Positions 32,396 through 40,576 of a DNA stretch of 64,000 nt are shown one piece after another (within the stretch, counting starts at the first letter, position 1; the number at the start of each line of letters is the position of its first letter). The stretch covers positions 4,836,001-4,900,000 of the forward strand of contig NC_067205.1 in NCBI RefSeq assembly GCF_026262505.1. Reading direction: 5' to 3'. The translations under genes and the position numbers were made by a program. This DNA is from Trichomonas vaginalis G3 (Eukaryota > Parabasalia > Trichomonadida > Trichomonadidae). The notes beneath the pieces are model-generated. The model was not told the DNA's origin. It made no database searches and was given only the letters and a program-made list of their open reading frames with translations.

Positions 32396-32894
32396 AAATG
32401 TAAAAGATTTTCAAAGAAAAAATTCTATGAATTTTATATTTTAATTCTTAGCATTATACTGAATAAAATAAACATAAATATCAAAATTTGAAATTGAACA
32501 CGCCAAAAAATTGATAATCCACATTCAATATTTTGTAAGTGGCGTACTTTTTGAATACTCGCCATACGCCTTGGAGTTCTCAATTTTGAATTCGCCTTTA
32601 TTTGGGCGACCTCAGAAAAATACGCCATTAAGAAAATATTGTATGAGATTTTAAATTTGAACACGCACTACCTTAAGGAATTAAATTTATTAAGATATAT
32701 TTATATATAATAAACGATTACTTAAAAAAAAGTATTTCATCGCTTATGTAAGTTTCAAAAAAATCACGAAAATAAAAAAATCAAGATTAAAATTTTATTT
32801 TTAATTTTTGAATTTCTCAAATGGCGAAATTTTTGGGCGAACAAAAAAATGTACGCCCGGTCAAATGGCGTGTTTAACGCATCCCTAATATAAT

Positions 32895-33780
32895 TTTATC
32901 CAAGAATTTTTTGAAATTAAAAATTGCTGGGTAAAATATTTTAATTTTGTATTTAAAATTAAGATTTTGAATTTTTTTGCAAGAAAAAACCAATTTTAAA
33001 TAATACAATATTATTAATTTTATGTTATTAGTTCGATTTTGATGTTCAATAAAGAATTTTCCCATTATTGAGTGTTATCGAATATATTTTTCTTGAAAAA
33101 TATATACTTGAGAGTGAAATGCCTATGAACTATTGTTTTGCGAGACCATGATATCAATAAATGAGAAACATCAAATAAGTTTAATATTTTATAAATTGAT
33201 CCGAATAATTTCTTGCTTTATTATTATAAAGGCACATATTTCAAAACATTGAGATTTTTTTGAAATATTTTAAATTTCAATATAATTTGACCTAACGTAT
33301 TTGAGGAATTTTGAATTAAAATGATCGAAATTATAAGTTCAAAATATCGCATGCACTTTATAGAACAAACAATGTTATAAAAACACATAAGAAAAGAAAT
33401 TGAGAACATGAAGTAAAAAAATTTACAGAAGCAATTTGCTGAAAATAAATACACATCAAATATTAAACATATTTTAATAAGCAATAACTAATATTGCTTT
33501 CAATTTACTTTTGAATTGAAATATTTTTCTCAAATTGTCACTTTTAAATTGATCATTCTAACTTTTCTTTTGCATTTTGCGAGCATATAGATTTGTTGGG
33601 ACAGTTCATATTTCCATTTAAATATTTGATATGCAATTGTGAATATTCTATGGGATTATCACAAAATTTACAAACCGACGCATTTCAATTTTTACCTGTT
33701 TTTCTAAATGACTCTTCCTCAAAATTGGACAAAACAGCTTTCAACTTTCCAAAGGTCAAGCTCAAGCTTTCATAATTTAC
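32895..33780. other. AT-rich region, nothing firm
   Basis: About 890 bases. A weak ORF at 33593-33775 with NFPKVKLKLS may belong to the pseudogene that follows, but is not convincing. Confidence 0.45.
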
Positions 33781-33786
33781 CTAAAG

Positions 33787-34103
33787 TCATGAAAACATCC
33801 AGAACAACTGGTTAAATTGATCCTCAAATTCCTTCAGTCTTACCAGAAGATCCTCAAATGGAACGTGAAAATAGTGACTTCCCACACGACTTATATGTTG
33901 AACAAGCTTCTACAGCTCAGGCTCTTACAAGAAATACGTCATCTGTCCAAAAATAAACACCATATAGAAATTTAGCAATTAAAAACATTCTAACTGGAGC
34001 TGCACAACAAAGAGCTTTTGAAAATTACACTACAAAGCAATTTGTTCGTGCTCGAAAAGTTATTAACGATGAAGCAGTTTTTGAACGTAGACAAATGTAA
34101 TAA
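33787..34103 (+). pseudogene. Remnant of an unrecognised ORF with two in-frame stops
   Basis: One frame stays protein-like for about 100 codons (PQIPSVLPEDPQMERENSDF, AQALTRNTSSVQK, RAFENYTTKQFVRARKVINDE) and ends ERRQM followed by two stops. It is interrupted by TAA twice, near 33815 and 33955. The sequence is clearly GC-richer and codon-like compared with its surroundings. I do not recognise the family; it sits between the hAT-like element and the hairpin cluster, so a transposon origin is plausible. Confidence 0.5.
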
Positions 34104-34111
34104 ACGAAAAA

Positions 34112-34608
34112 GGGGATTTGACTCCGTCAAATCCCCGCTCACAAAAAGTGGACTTTACATGTCAAATTTAATATGCATTTAAGGCCCACTTTTATAAGTT
34201 TCAGGAAGGAATTGGAGGCTATGAGTTACTGACATTTCATCAGTATCTCAGAGCTTCCAATTCCTTCATAAAATGGGAGAAACTTTGTCCGAATGTTAAA
34301 CTATTCGGACAAAGTTTCTCCCATTTTATGAAGGAATTGCAGGGTAAGAGGTACATATTCATACTATATACCTCTTACCCTGCAATTCCTATCAGAAAGT
34401 TCCAAAACTTTGGGTTAATTGCAAGACATTAACCCAAAGTTTTGTAACTTTCAAGTGGAGATGGAAGGCTTTGGGGTATATATTAATACAATATACCTCA
34501 AAGCCTTCCATCTCCACTACAAATGGGAGAAACTTTAGTTAGTATCTAGTAATTGGGTACCAAGGGTCTACACCCCTTAGTACTCAAATTACTAGAATTT
34601 ACAAAAAC
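34112..34608. repeat. Cluster of eight consecutive hairpins
   Basis: Back-to-back foldbacks: 34112-34136 (11-bp perfect, 3-base loop), 34144-34193, 34205-34269 (about 28-bp stem, three mismatches), 34257-34337 (36-bp perfect stem), 34331-34389 (22-bp perfect), 34394-34453 (25 bp, one mismatch), 34454-34518 (26 bp, one mismatch), 34545-34595 (imperfect). Neighbours share arms: GAAGGAATTG and its complement occur in three successive hairpins, so alternative pairings are possible. No coding potential. Confidence 0.92.
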
Positions 34609-34619
34609 CGTTTGACACG

Positions 34620-34800
34620 TTAAAATATTTTGACATTTACAAAAATAAAAAAAATAATTTTTTAAAAATTAACTTTAAAAATTAACGTTAAAATTTTTGA
34701 CACTTCACAAAATAAAAAAAATAATTTTTGAAAAAATAAACTTTAAAAAATTGACGTTAAAATTTTTTATTTATTTTTTTATCATAGATTTTAACACCCA
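34620..34800. repeat. AT-rich direct repeats of about 70 bp
   Basis: Two successive imperfect copies of a unit with TTTTGACA(C)TT, ACAAAATAAAAAAAATAATTTTT and TTAACTTTAAAAATT(A/G)ACG, followed by a partial third. Located at the left end of element 2; possibly an end or origin region, unproven. Confidence 0.6.
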
Positions 34801-34892
34801 GAGTAAAAAAATAAACTTAAAAATAAATTAACTCAAAAATTTTTTAATTTCTGTATATACTAAATTTTTCATAAATGATAAAATTAATTTAG

Positions 34893-35010
34893 AGGGCTCT
34901 TTGAGCCCATCTCGCCGCTACGCGGCTTAGGGTAGATCTAACCCGATATCTAACCTCATTTCTAACCTCGCCGCTTAGTGGCTCAGACCCTTTGGGTCTT
35001 TTCTAACCTT
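34893..35010. repeat. Palindrome block P2 with triloop mini-hairpins
   Basis: Contains GGGCTC-TTT-GAGCCC, GCCGC-TAC-GCGGC, the palindrome GGGTAGATCTAACCC, then TATCTAACC, TTTCTAACC half sites and AGACCC-TTT-GGGTCT. Lies 3' of the minus-strand gene at 35185. Confidence 0.8.
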
Positions 35011-35184
35011 GTGAATTTTCAACAGTAAATATGCTGGCATGATTCAGGGATGTCATCATCAGTGTCATCCACATACGTTAAAGATTCATACCATAAACGA
35101 GCTTCACGGGAGATGAGGAGTAATGAAACGATAATTAATAATTTATTAGTAAAATTCATTTTATATAAAAATAAAATTTTATAT

Positions 35185-35415
35185 CTAATCTGATTTTTCG
35201 AATTCTTCTAACTTCTTCTTCAGTTCTGCTATATTATCTTCATATAATTTAATCTTTCTCAAAATACCATTTTTATCTAATGGCTGCTTAATTTTTCTAA
35301 ATTGAACTCTACCATCTTTCATTTGATGAACATAAAAACCTTCCGGAATAGTTCCTGATTTAATGTATTCAACTAAAAACTTTTGTTTTGTTGCTTCAGT
35401 AATTTTAGTACTCAT
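35185..35415 (-). CDS. Small KDGRV-family element protein, copy 1 (76 aa)
   Basis: Sequence pattern: helical N-terminus TKQKFLVEYIKSG, then EGFYVHQMKDGRVQFRKIKQPL and a C-terminal coiled-coil-like helix (LYEDNIAELKKKLEEFEKS). About 85 percent identical by eye to the copy at 37420 and sharing the FYYVSQSKDGKIYVRKRKVPL core with the longer protein at 39812. A basic beta-hairpin core plus coiled coil suggests a small nucleic-acid or capsid-associated protein. Unknown family. Preceded by a T-run and TAAAATG. Confidence 0.75.
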   Translation of the reverse strand: MSTKITEATKQKFLVEYIKSGTIPEGFYVHQMKDGRVQFRKIKQPLDKNGILRKIKLYEDNIAELKKKLEEFEKSD

Positions 35416-35469
35416 TTTATTAAAAGTAAAAAATAAAAAATATTTTTAAAATTAACTTTATTTTTTATT

Positions 35470-35503
35470 AGGACTCTCTGAGTCCATCTGAGCCGCTTAG
35501 CGG
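35470..35503. repeat. Triloop hairpin pair GGACTC-TCT-GAGTCC / GCCGC-TTA-GCGGC
   Basis: Two adjacent short hairpins with three-base loops at the 3' end of the gene at 35497, the second overlapping its stop. Confidence 0.75.
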
Positions 35504-35715
35504 CTTCGTCGTCTTTTCCTTAATTCCTGCGGATCAACTAGGTCGGTTGAAGGTCTATTACTTTCTTTATAGTGTTTATAAAGTTTATAAGCCGCCATAT
35601 GATAAGGATAATTAAACCATAAATACGCTTTACCTAAAGTTTTCAATCGATTATATAAATCATTATTGTTAGGCGTTTCAGGTGGTGCAGGGTATTCGAG
35701 AACATCTCTAACCAT
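35497..35715 (-). CDS. Small hypothetical element protein (72 aa)
   Basis: MVRDVLEYPAPPETPNNNDL, then helix LKTLGKAYLWFNYPYHMAAYKLYKHY and a strongly basic end KRRRSR. Starts 4 bases after the stop of the upstream gene (35720), so the pair is probably co-transcribed. The basic tail suggests DNA or capsid contact. No family recognised. Confidence 0.6.
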   Translation of the reverse strand: MVRDVLEYPAPPETPNNNDLYNRLKTLGKAYLWFNYPYHMAAYKLYKHYKESNRPSTDLVDPQELRKRRRSR

Positions 35716-35719
35716 TTAA

Positions 35720-36229
35720 TTACTTTAAAACTCTTGGTTTCTTTTTAGTTTTTAACAGTTTCTTTGTTTTTGCGATTTTAGCTAAAATATATCTTCGACC
35801 GTAATGAAACCAATTCGAACCTCCTGTTTTAGGGTCAAAAGGTCTTCCATAACCGCCAGGGTCATATGGTGCGACCGCAGTTACTGGCGCTGGTGCTGGT
35901 GCTGAATTAATCGGCGGTGCCTCAATTGGTGGATATTCTGGCTGTTTCTCCTTTTCTTTAAGCGAATTTAATTTAAACTCTTCACCATTCAACTGACCTT
36001 TAAAATCTTTTAGCTGCTTAGATATTTCATTATCTTCACCTAAAAGATTTTGCGACTGGTCAGCAACCCAGTTACCTAATTTCTTTAACTTTTCAGATTT
36101 TAATTTTCTGGCAGCAGCTCCCACAAGCATTCCAGCATTATTTTTTAAAGCTTTTGATACAGCTCCACCAGTTAAACCGTCAATAGCTTTATAACCTCCA
36201 TACAAAGCTGATAGTGTTGAAAATACCAT
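35720..36229 (-). CDS. Small element structural-type protein (169 aa)
   Basis: N-terminal Gly/Ala-rich amphipathic region (STLSALYGGYKAIDGL, NAGMLVGAAARKL), charged middle, Pro/Ala linker (PPIEAPPINSAPAPAP) and a basic C-terminus (KIAKTKKLLKTKKKPRV). The layout amphipathic-linker-basic resembles minor capsid/core proteins of adenovirus-like viruses, which is only an analogy. Tight packing with 35497 and 36230 (1 base apart) indicates one transcription unit. Confidence 0.6.
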   Translation of the reverse strand: MVFSTLSALYGGYKAIDGLTGGAVSKALKNNAGMLVGAAARKLKSEKLKKLGNWVADQSQNLLGEDNEISKQLKDFKGQLNGEEFKLNSLKEKEKQPEYPPIEAPPINSAPAPAPVTAVAPYDPGGYGRPFDPKTGGSNWFHYGRRYILAKIAKTKKLLKTKKKPRVLK

Positions 36230-36430
36230 TTAATGCTTATTAAAATCATTTCTCATAATGATTAACTCATAAAATTTTTCATCGGAGCTAAACGTTAATG
36301 AAACTCTGACTTTTTCACCACTGAACCTCTTTATTAGTTCATTAATTCTATCAATTATATTAGCACATTTACTTACATCATCAATGATAGTAATATCATC
36401 ACAAATTATTTTTACATTTAACGACGTCAT
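36230..36430 (-). CDS. Small hypothetical element protein (66 aa)
   Basis: Alternating strand pattern MTSLNVKIICDDITIID, then helix KCANIIDRINELIKRFSG and strand KVRVSLTFSSDEKFYELIIM: a small alpha/beta fold. Directly abuts the next gene. No family recognised. Confidence 0.55.
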   Translation of the reverse strand: MTSLNVKIICDDITIIDDVSKCANIIDRINELIKRFSGEKVRVSLTFSSDEKFYELIIMRNDFNKH

Positions 36431-36440
36431 TTATTACAAA

Positions 36441-36737
36441 TTAATTTCTTCTATTCTTTAAATAATTAACTGCGGGCGTACTACGTGGGAGTGGGTCGTG
36501 GCGCCTTATGCGCTGGCTAATTGCTTGAAACAGTGTAGATTTTTTCAGACCTGTTGGAATAATATCAGCCACGGCAGTTTGATTAATCGGCATTCTATAT
36601 AAATTTCTGTATAAATATGGTCCAGCTACCGCACCTGCAGCTAATAAAAGACCTACAGGAATTACAATTCTATTATAGTTCCGCGGTTTAGGGTCTTCAT
36701 CAAAACTAGCCCATGCGCTTTCAGTCGTTGAACTCAT
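36441..36737 (-). CDS. Small single-span membrane protein (98 aa)
   Basis: Membrane helix at about residues 23-43 (RIVIPVGLLLAAGAVAGPYLY) after an acidic N-terminus, then a basic C-terminal part (ISQRIRRHDPL, NYLKNRR). Composition and position near the capsid gene suggest a virion or entry-associated membrane protein; inferred only. The protein at 37707 has the same topology. Confidence 0.65.
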   Translation of the reverse strand: MSSTTESAWASFDEDPKPRNYNRIVIPVGLLLAAGAVAGPYLYRNLYRMPINQTAVADIIPTGLKKSTLFQAISQRIRRHDPLPRSTPAVNYLKNRRN

Positions 36738-36759
36738 TTATAGTTAGTATACATATCAA

Positions 36760-36792
36760 GGGTACGACGGCACTGCGTTCCACCGTACCCAT
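36760..36792. repeat. Hairpin GGGTACG...CGTACCC
   Basis: 7-bp perfect outer stem with a GC-rich loop, located between the start of 36441 and the stop of 36923. Confidence 0.6.
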
Positions 36793-36922
36793 TATATGTG
36801 AATTTGACACTTTACAAAACCGTTAACGTATATTTTACAATACAAACGACAACACTAACTTAACCTTAAATATTTACAAAGCCGCCAACCACTTCACCTC
36901 ACTAATGTAAAAATAAACGTTC

Positions 36923-37243
36923 TCACTTACAAAAGTATTGCAACTCCTCCCATTGCTGTGCTTCATATAACAGCTCATAATCTTCTGACTCACTTTCTTC
37001 TTCATATAGGTCAAAATCACTGTCATAGTTTATACCTGTAAGTTTTGACAAAGCTAATGAAACACGCTTACCGTTTGTATCATATGCTTGTATAAACTTT
37101 CCATTATGCTTGTAGTCATAAACGCTCAAACTAACTTTACCCTTTCTCCCTCGTATCTGATAGAATGTATTTTCACGAGGAACGAAGAACAAATTCTTGA
37201 ACTCATGACCGTTGTAGTTTGTTATCTCAATAGTTTTCGTCAT
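36923..37243 (-). CDS. Hypothetical element protein (106 aa)
   Basis: Beta-rich pattern: TIEITNYNGHEFKNLFFVPR, FYQIRGRKGKVSLSVYDYKHNGKFIQAYD, then an acidic tail (DSDFDLYEEESESEDYELLYE). Possibly a small SH3/Tudor-like barrel with acidic tail; not assignable. Start follows TTTTTATTTTATATAAATG, in line with the element promoter pattern. Confidence 0.6.
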   Translation of the reverse strand: MTKTIEITNYNGHEFKNLFFVPRENTFYQIRGRKGKVSLSVYDYKHNGKFIQAYDTNGKRVSLALSKLTGINYDSDFDLYEEESESEDYELLYEAQQWEELQYFCK

Positions 37244-37356
37244 TTATATAAAAATAAAATAAAAAATAAAATAAAAAAATAAAATAAAAAAATAAACTTA
37301 AAATTAATGATATCACCACCCTCACACGTATGAAAACATAGCGCAAAAATAAATTT

Positions 37357-37405
37357 AGGTGAAGTGGTGAAATCTCACCTCTTTTTTCACCTCTTTTTTC
37401 ACCTC
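37357..37405. repeat. GGTGA palindrome P3
   Basis: AGGTGAAGTGGTGAAATCTCACCT followed by two TTTTTTCACCT half sites. Sits just 3' of the minus-strand gene at 37420. Confidence 0.85.
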
Positions 37406-37419
37406 ATGAATTCATTGCT

Positions 37420-37656
37420 TTATAACTCTCTTCCTTTCTCCAACTCTTCTAACTTCTTCCTAAGTTCAGCAATGTTGTCCTCATGAAGTTTAATCTTCCT
37501 TAATATACCTTCTCTATCTAATGGTTGCTTTATCTTTCTAAACTGAACTCTACCATCCTTCATAGTATGAACGTAAAAACCTTCTGGAACCGCTCCTGAT
37601 TTAATGTATTCTACCAAAAATTTTTGTTTCATTGCTTCAGTGACTTTAGTCGTCAT
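37420..37656 (-). CDS. Small KDGRV-family element protein, copy 2 (78 aa)
   Basis: Close paralogue of the 35185 protein: same FYVHTMKDGRVQFRKIKQPL core and the same coiled-coil tail (HEDNIAELRKKLEELEKG). The DNA is also clearly homologous, showing a duplication within the element. Function unknown; see also 39812. Confidence 0.75.
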   Translation of the reverse strand: MTTKVTEAMKQKFLVEYIKSGAVPEGFYVHTMKDGRVQFRKIKQPLDREGILRKIKLHEDNIAELRKKLEELEKGREL

Positions 37657-37706
37657 TTTACTCTAAATAAAATGTTCAAATAAAATAAAACTAACGTTAT
37701 TTTTTT

Positions 37707-38165
37707 TCAGTAAGGAAACGCAGGAGTTTTACGATTTATTTGAGGCGTAGGTTCTGGTTTAAATGTTGGAGTCGGTTTAGGAGTTGACTTTTGAACAGGA
37801 GTTTGTACTTTCATAGGTTCAGGAGTCATTGAAGGTTTTGCTTGTGAAGGCGTTGGTTTTGGCGATGGTGTCGGAGTTTGTTCAAATTCAGCTACTTCAG
37901 TATTATTTATAACATTTGCTTTATTTCTTTTCAACATCATTACTGCTCCTGCTGTAGCTAGCAAACCTAGTGGGAGACCATATTTTATATAAGGACTTGA
38001 CCAAATGCTATTTTTGACAGGAGCTGGTGGAACACCTAACCTTGGTGAGACTGCTCTTTGCCATTGTGCAGCTCGTAAGAAATATTCAATAGGTGCTCCA
38101 TAATCGTTTGGTAAAGTTTGTTTCATAGATGGTGAAGGTTCACGAGAGCTTGATGAAGAACTCAT
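37707..38165 (-). CDS. Single-span membrane protein with Pro/Thr-rich tail (152 aa)
   Basis: Ser-rich N-terminus, membrane helix at about residues 59-79 (YIKYGLPLGLLATAGAVMML), basic stop KRNK, then a long Pro/Thr/Lys-rich tail with repeated TPxPxPTP motifs. Extended proline-rich tails occur in capsid-spacer and entry proteins. Located directly downstream of the capsid candidate in the same orientation, 30 bases apart, so likely expressed with it. Confidence 0.65.
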   Translation of the reverse strand: MSSSSSSREPSPSMKQTLPNDYGAPIEYFLRAAQWQRAVSPRLGVPPAPVKNSIWSSPYIKYGLPLGLLATAGAVMMLKRNKANVINNTEVAEFEQTPTPSPKPTPSQAKPSMTPEPMKVQTPVQKSTPKPTPTFKPEPTPQINRKTPAFPY

Positions 38166-38195
38166 TTATAAGCTTTAAAAATAAACGTTCATCCT

Positions 38196-39770
38196 TTATT
38201 CTTCACTGTCGTCAGTTGCTAAGTTATAGTCGTCAAGTCTTATTATTGGTATGCCTGACTGTCTTACTTGTATTGCAAAGCAACAATCCCTCATAAATCC
38301 AATAAGTGGCTTTGGTACGTTTTCAGTTGCTAGTTCAATAGGTCCTTTAACAGACAATTTGTATGTTATTGGAGCAGTAGATGTTTGACCTTGCTGGAAG
38401 CAAAAGTCCACTTCTGTTGGAAAACCACATAAGAAATGTGTGTTGTCATAGCTATCCCATTTATGTTCCACACTACCATCATCCACCAATGACCTCATAA
38501 CATCTTCATTAAATCCTATCATATCATTGTTTGTATTGCAGGCGTTCGCAACCATTTCATAAAATACAGGTCCATATGATTTTTCAGGTTCTGCAGGCAT
38601 ATTTCCATAAGCTCCCATGGAAAGCTGAAGATATTTAAACTTAGGGTTCTCAAAATTAACATAATAGTTGTCTTTCTTTCTAAATAGTGCCCAAATACTT
38701 TTAACATTAATAGGCGTATAAGCTGCTGTAAATGTTGCACTTGAACTATCTGTATTCTTTGAGAATGAACCGTCCATAGGAATCCAATCCATAACTTTAA
38801 CAGGAAAACATAAAGCCTCGTTTGTATAATGTTCTACAAGTTCTGTATAAATGTTAGGGTCTAAAGAGAATGACTTTGGATGAATGAAACATTCATTAAA
38901 ATCCATCTTTGTTCGAAATAGTTGCTGGGTTACAGTTGTAATAGTAACTGTTCCACTAGCTTCTACTGCCTTCGTTATCATAGTGAATGGTTCATTCCAT
39001 GGAACAAATTTATTTGTCGGTGGATTTGAATCTGAAGCAAATGCAACTTTAAGAGTTGGATTGAAAGCAATGATATCATTTACAGATATAGATGTGCATT
39101 GTAAGGCGTCGCTACTGAACTTTACTTTAAGCTGAATGTTTCCTGCAAAAGCTGGAATAAATCGAATAGCTTCTAATGGAAGGAATCTTCTAACAGGAAT
39201 TCTTAAACGAAGCTTAAAATCAAATGATTTTCCTGCTGTAATTGGACCACTAACAATTTGTCCTGTTCTGCATGTTCCCGAATGACTCCATACATCTTCA
39301 TGTCGAGTCTTTGAAAAAACATCTACTTTCTTTATTTGTTCGGTAGTTTGTGAGTTTGAAGTTATATATGCTTCTTCTCTTGCGTTGTCTTGAGAATATA
39401 CGATACGACCATTTGCAAGGATTTGATATCCAGCAACTGCATAGAAAGCGTCATCAAAACCAATCCAAAATCCTGGTGGGTTTGTTTTATTGGAACCTGA
39501 ACCAATTTCTTTATCTACAATAAATTGACCTTCCATTTTTATACGTAATGAATGTATTGTAAAGGTCCAACATATTTTCACCAGGAGGTGAGAGATTGAA
39601 TGTTACCCATGTGTTATCTTTAGCAGTTCAGGTTGTGATGGAATCTTTGCGTCAGAATATTTTCTATTAGTGTCACCAATTTGAACTGCATTGTCTATGA
39701 TATCGAAATATGAGCGAATCTGATGAATATGCTCTGCTGGAGTAAATTCGTTTAACTGTTCGTTCTGCAT
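38196..39770 (-). pseudogene. Major capsid protein candidate (double jelly-roll type), N-terminus frameshifted
   Basis: The main ORF encodes about 450 residues from MEGQFIVDKEIG (39536). It is beta-rich with PPGFWIGFDDAFYAVAGYQ, KSFDFKLRLRIPVRRFLPLEAIRFIP and FAGNIQLKVKF, the RxxLPL...L-x-V-x-F pattern common in double jelly-roll capsids of Polintons. Upstream, an N-terminal part starting MQNEQLNEFTPAEHIHQI at 39770 (after TTTTTATCCGAAGTAAATAC) is in other frames: one A appears lost in an AAA run near 39620 and one gained in an AAAAA run near 39540, restoring the frame. Total about 525 aa. Fold assignment is by pattern only. Confidence 0.65.
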
Positions 39771-39811
39771 GTATTTACTTCGGATAAAAATATCTATTTA
39801 CTTCATTATTC

Positions 39812-40231
39812 TCACTCTTCTTCTTGGCATTCGTGGTGGAAGTTGTTTCTTGACATTTTCAATGAACTGTACATTCCTTTTGTCTCAACTTCTTTCACTG
39901 GTGGGTCAGGGTTCTTTGACTCGGTTTGTTTTTCAATGAAATTCACGAACTTTGCAATAAGCTCTTGGTTCGTTATTGAAAGAACATCTGGCTTCTTTTC
40001 TTCTGGTTCTATTGACTTTTCAGTTTGAATAGAAGGCTTAACATGGGCTTCGTGGACTTCACCCTTGCCATGCACCTTAATGTTGTCGCTCTCTGCATTC
40101 GCTAATGGTACCTTTCTTTTTCTTACATATATTTTACCATCTTTACTCTGACTTACATAATAGAAAGGATGTTGTATTCCTCTGGCGTCATTTAATATAA
40201 TAGACTCTCGTTCTGATTTTGACAAGCTCAT
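39812..40231 (-). CDS. KDGK-family element protein, long version (139 aa)
   Basis: N-terminal 45 residues (HPFYYVSQSKDGKIYVRKRKVPL) match the core of the two small proteins at 35185 and 37420; the remaining part is charged with a helix QELIAKFVNFIEKQTESK and a His/Glu-rich end. Divergent from 40277, with starts 45 bases apart. Unknown role; a capsid-associated or DNA-binding family is possible. Confidence 0.65.
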   Translation of the reverse strand: MSLSKSERESIILNDARGIQHPFYYVSQSKDGKIYVRKRKVPLANAESDNIKVHGKGEVHEAHVKPSIQTEKSIEPEEKKPDVLSITNQELIAKFVNFIEKQTESKNPDPPVKEVETKGMYSSLKMSRNNFHHECQEEE

Positions 40232-40276
40232 TTTACATCGGTTAAAGTTTTAATTTAGTTTTTTATCTACAGTCAA

Positions 40277-40549
40277 ATGACTCAGTCAAATCCTACGGAC
40301 AAGACCCAAGGGGTCATAGATGTTGAAGCATTGAAGAAAGAAATTCGCGAGCAAATTTTATCCGAACTGAAGGAACAAAAACCAGAACAAAAGCCAGAGA
40401 GACCAAAGAGAAAACTTAGTGAAAAACAACTAGCTGCATTAGCTGCTGGAAGACAGAAGAACCCACGTTTGCTGGCGAAAAAAGCTAGAGAAGAAGCAAA
40501 AGCAAAGGAAGAACAAAAAGCAAAGGAAGCTGAAGCAAAGAAAGAGTAA
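40277..40549 (+). CDS. Small Lys/Glu-rich element protein (90 aa)
   Basis: Predicted helical with charge repeats: VEALKKEIREQILSELKEQ, then a basic segment RPKRKLSEKQLAALAAGRQKN and a long Lys/Ala/Glu helix. Resembles small DNA-condensing or scaffold proteins. Start is preceded by TTTTTTATCTACAGTCAAATG. Followed 24 bases later by the penton-like gene on the same strand. Confidence 0.65.
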   Translation: MTQSNPTDKTQGVIDVEALKKEIREQILSELKEQKPEQKPERPKRKLSEKQLAALAAGRQKNPRLLAKKAREEAKAKEEQKAKEAEAKKE

Positions 40550-40554
40550 ATGGT

Positions 40555-40576
40555 TTATTTTTATCCGAATTAAATG
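40555..40576 (+). promoter_or_regulatory. TTTTTATCCGAATTAAATG start motif
   Basis: Clear example of the element-wide pattern: T-run, ATC(C/T), a short spacer and TAAATG at the gene start. Nearly the same sequence precedes 39770 (minus). Confidence 0.5.

Larger units (their letters stand above)
31617..32887. mobile_element. Nonautonomous hAT-like transposon
   Basis: Terminal inverted repeats begin TAGGGATGCG at 31617 and end CGCATCCCTA at 32887, extending imperfectly inward with ACGCCAT and GACCG blocks. Flanks are the identical 7-mer ATATAAT (31610-31616 and 32888-32894), a target-site duplication; hAT elements usually give 8 bp. Several internal ACGCCAT/ATGGCG and GGGCGA motifs occur near both ends, like the subterminal transposase sites of hAT elements. 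No transposase ORF. The interior is filled by a purine-rich minisatellite. Confidence 0.8.

Noticed and set aside
33593-33775. 60-aa ORF as a separate gene
   Set aside because: No start context or recognisable pattern; may be part of the 33787 remnant.
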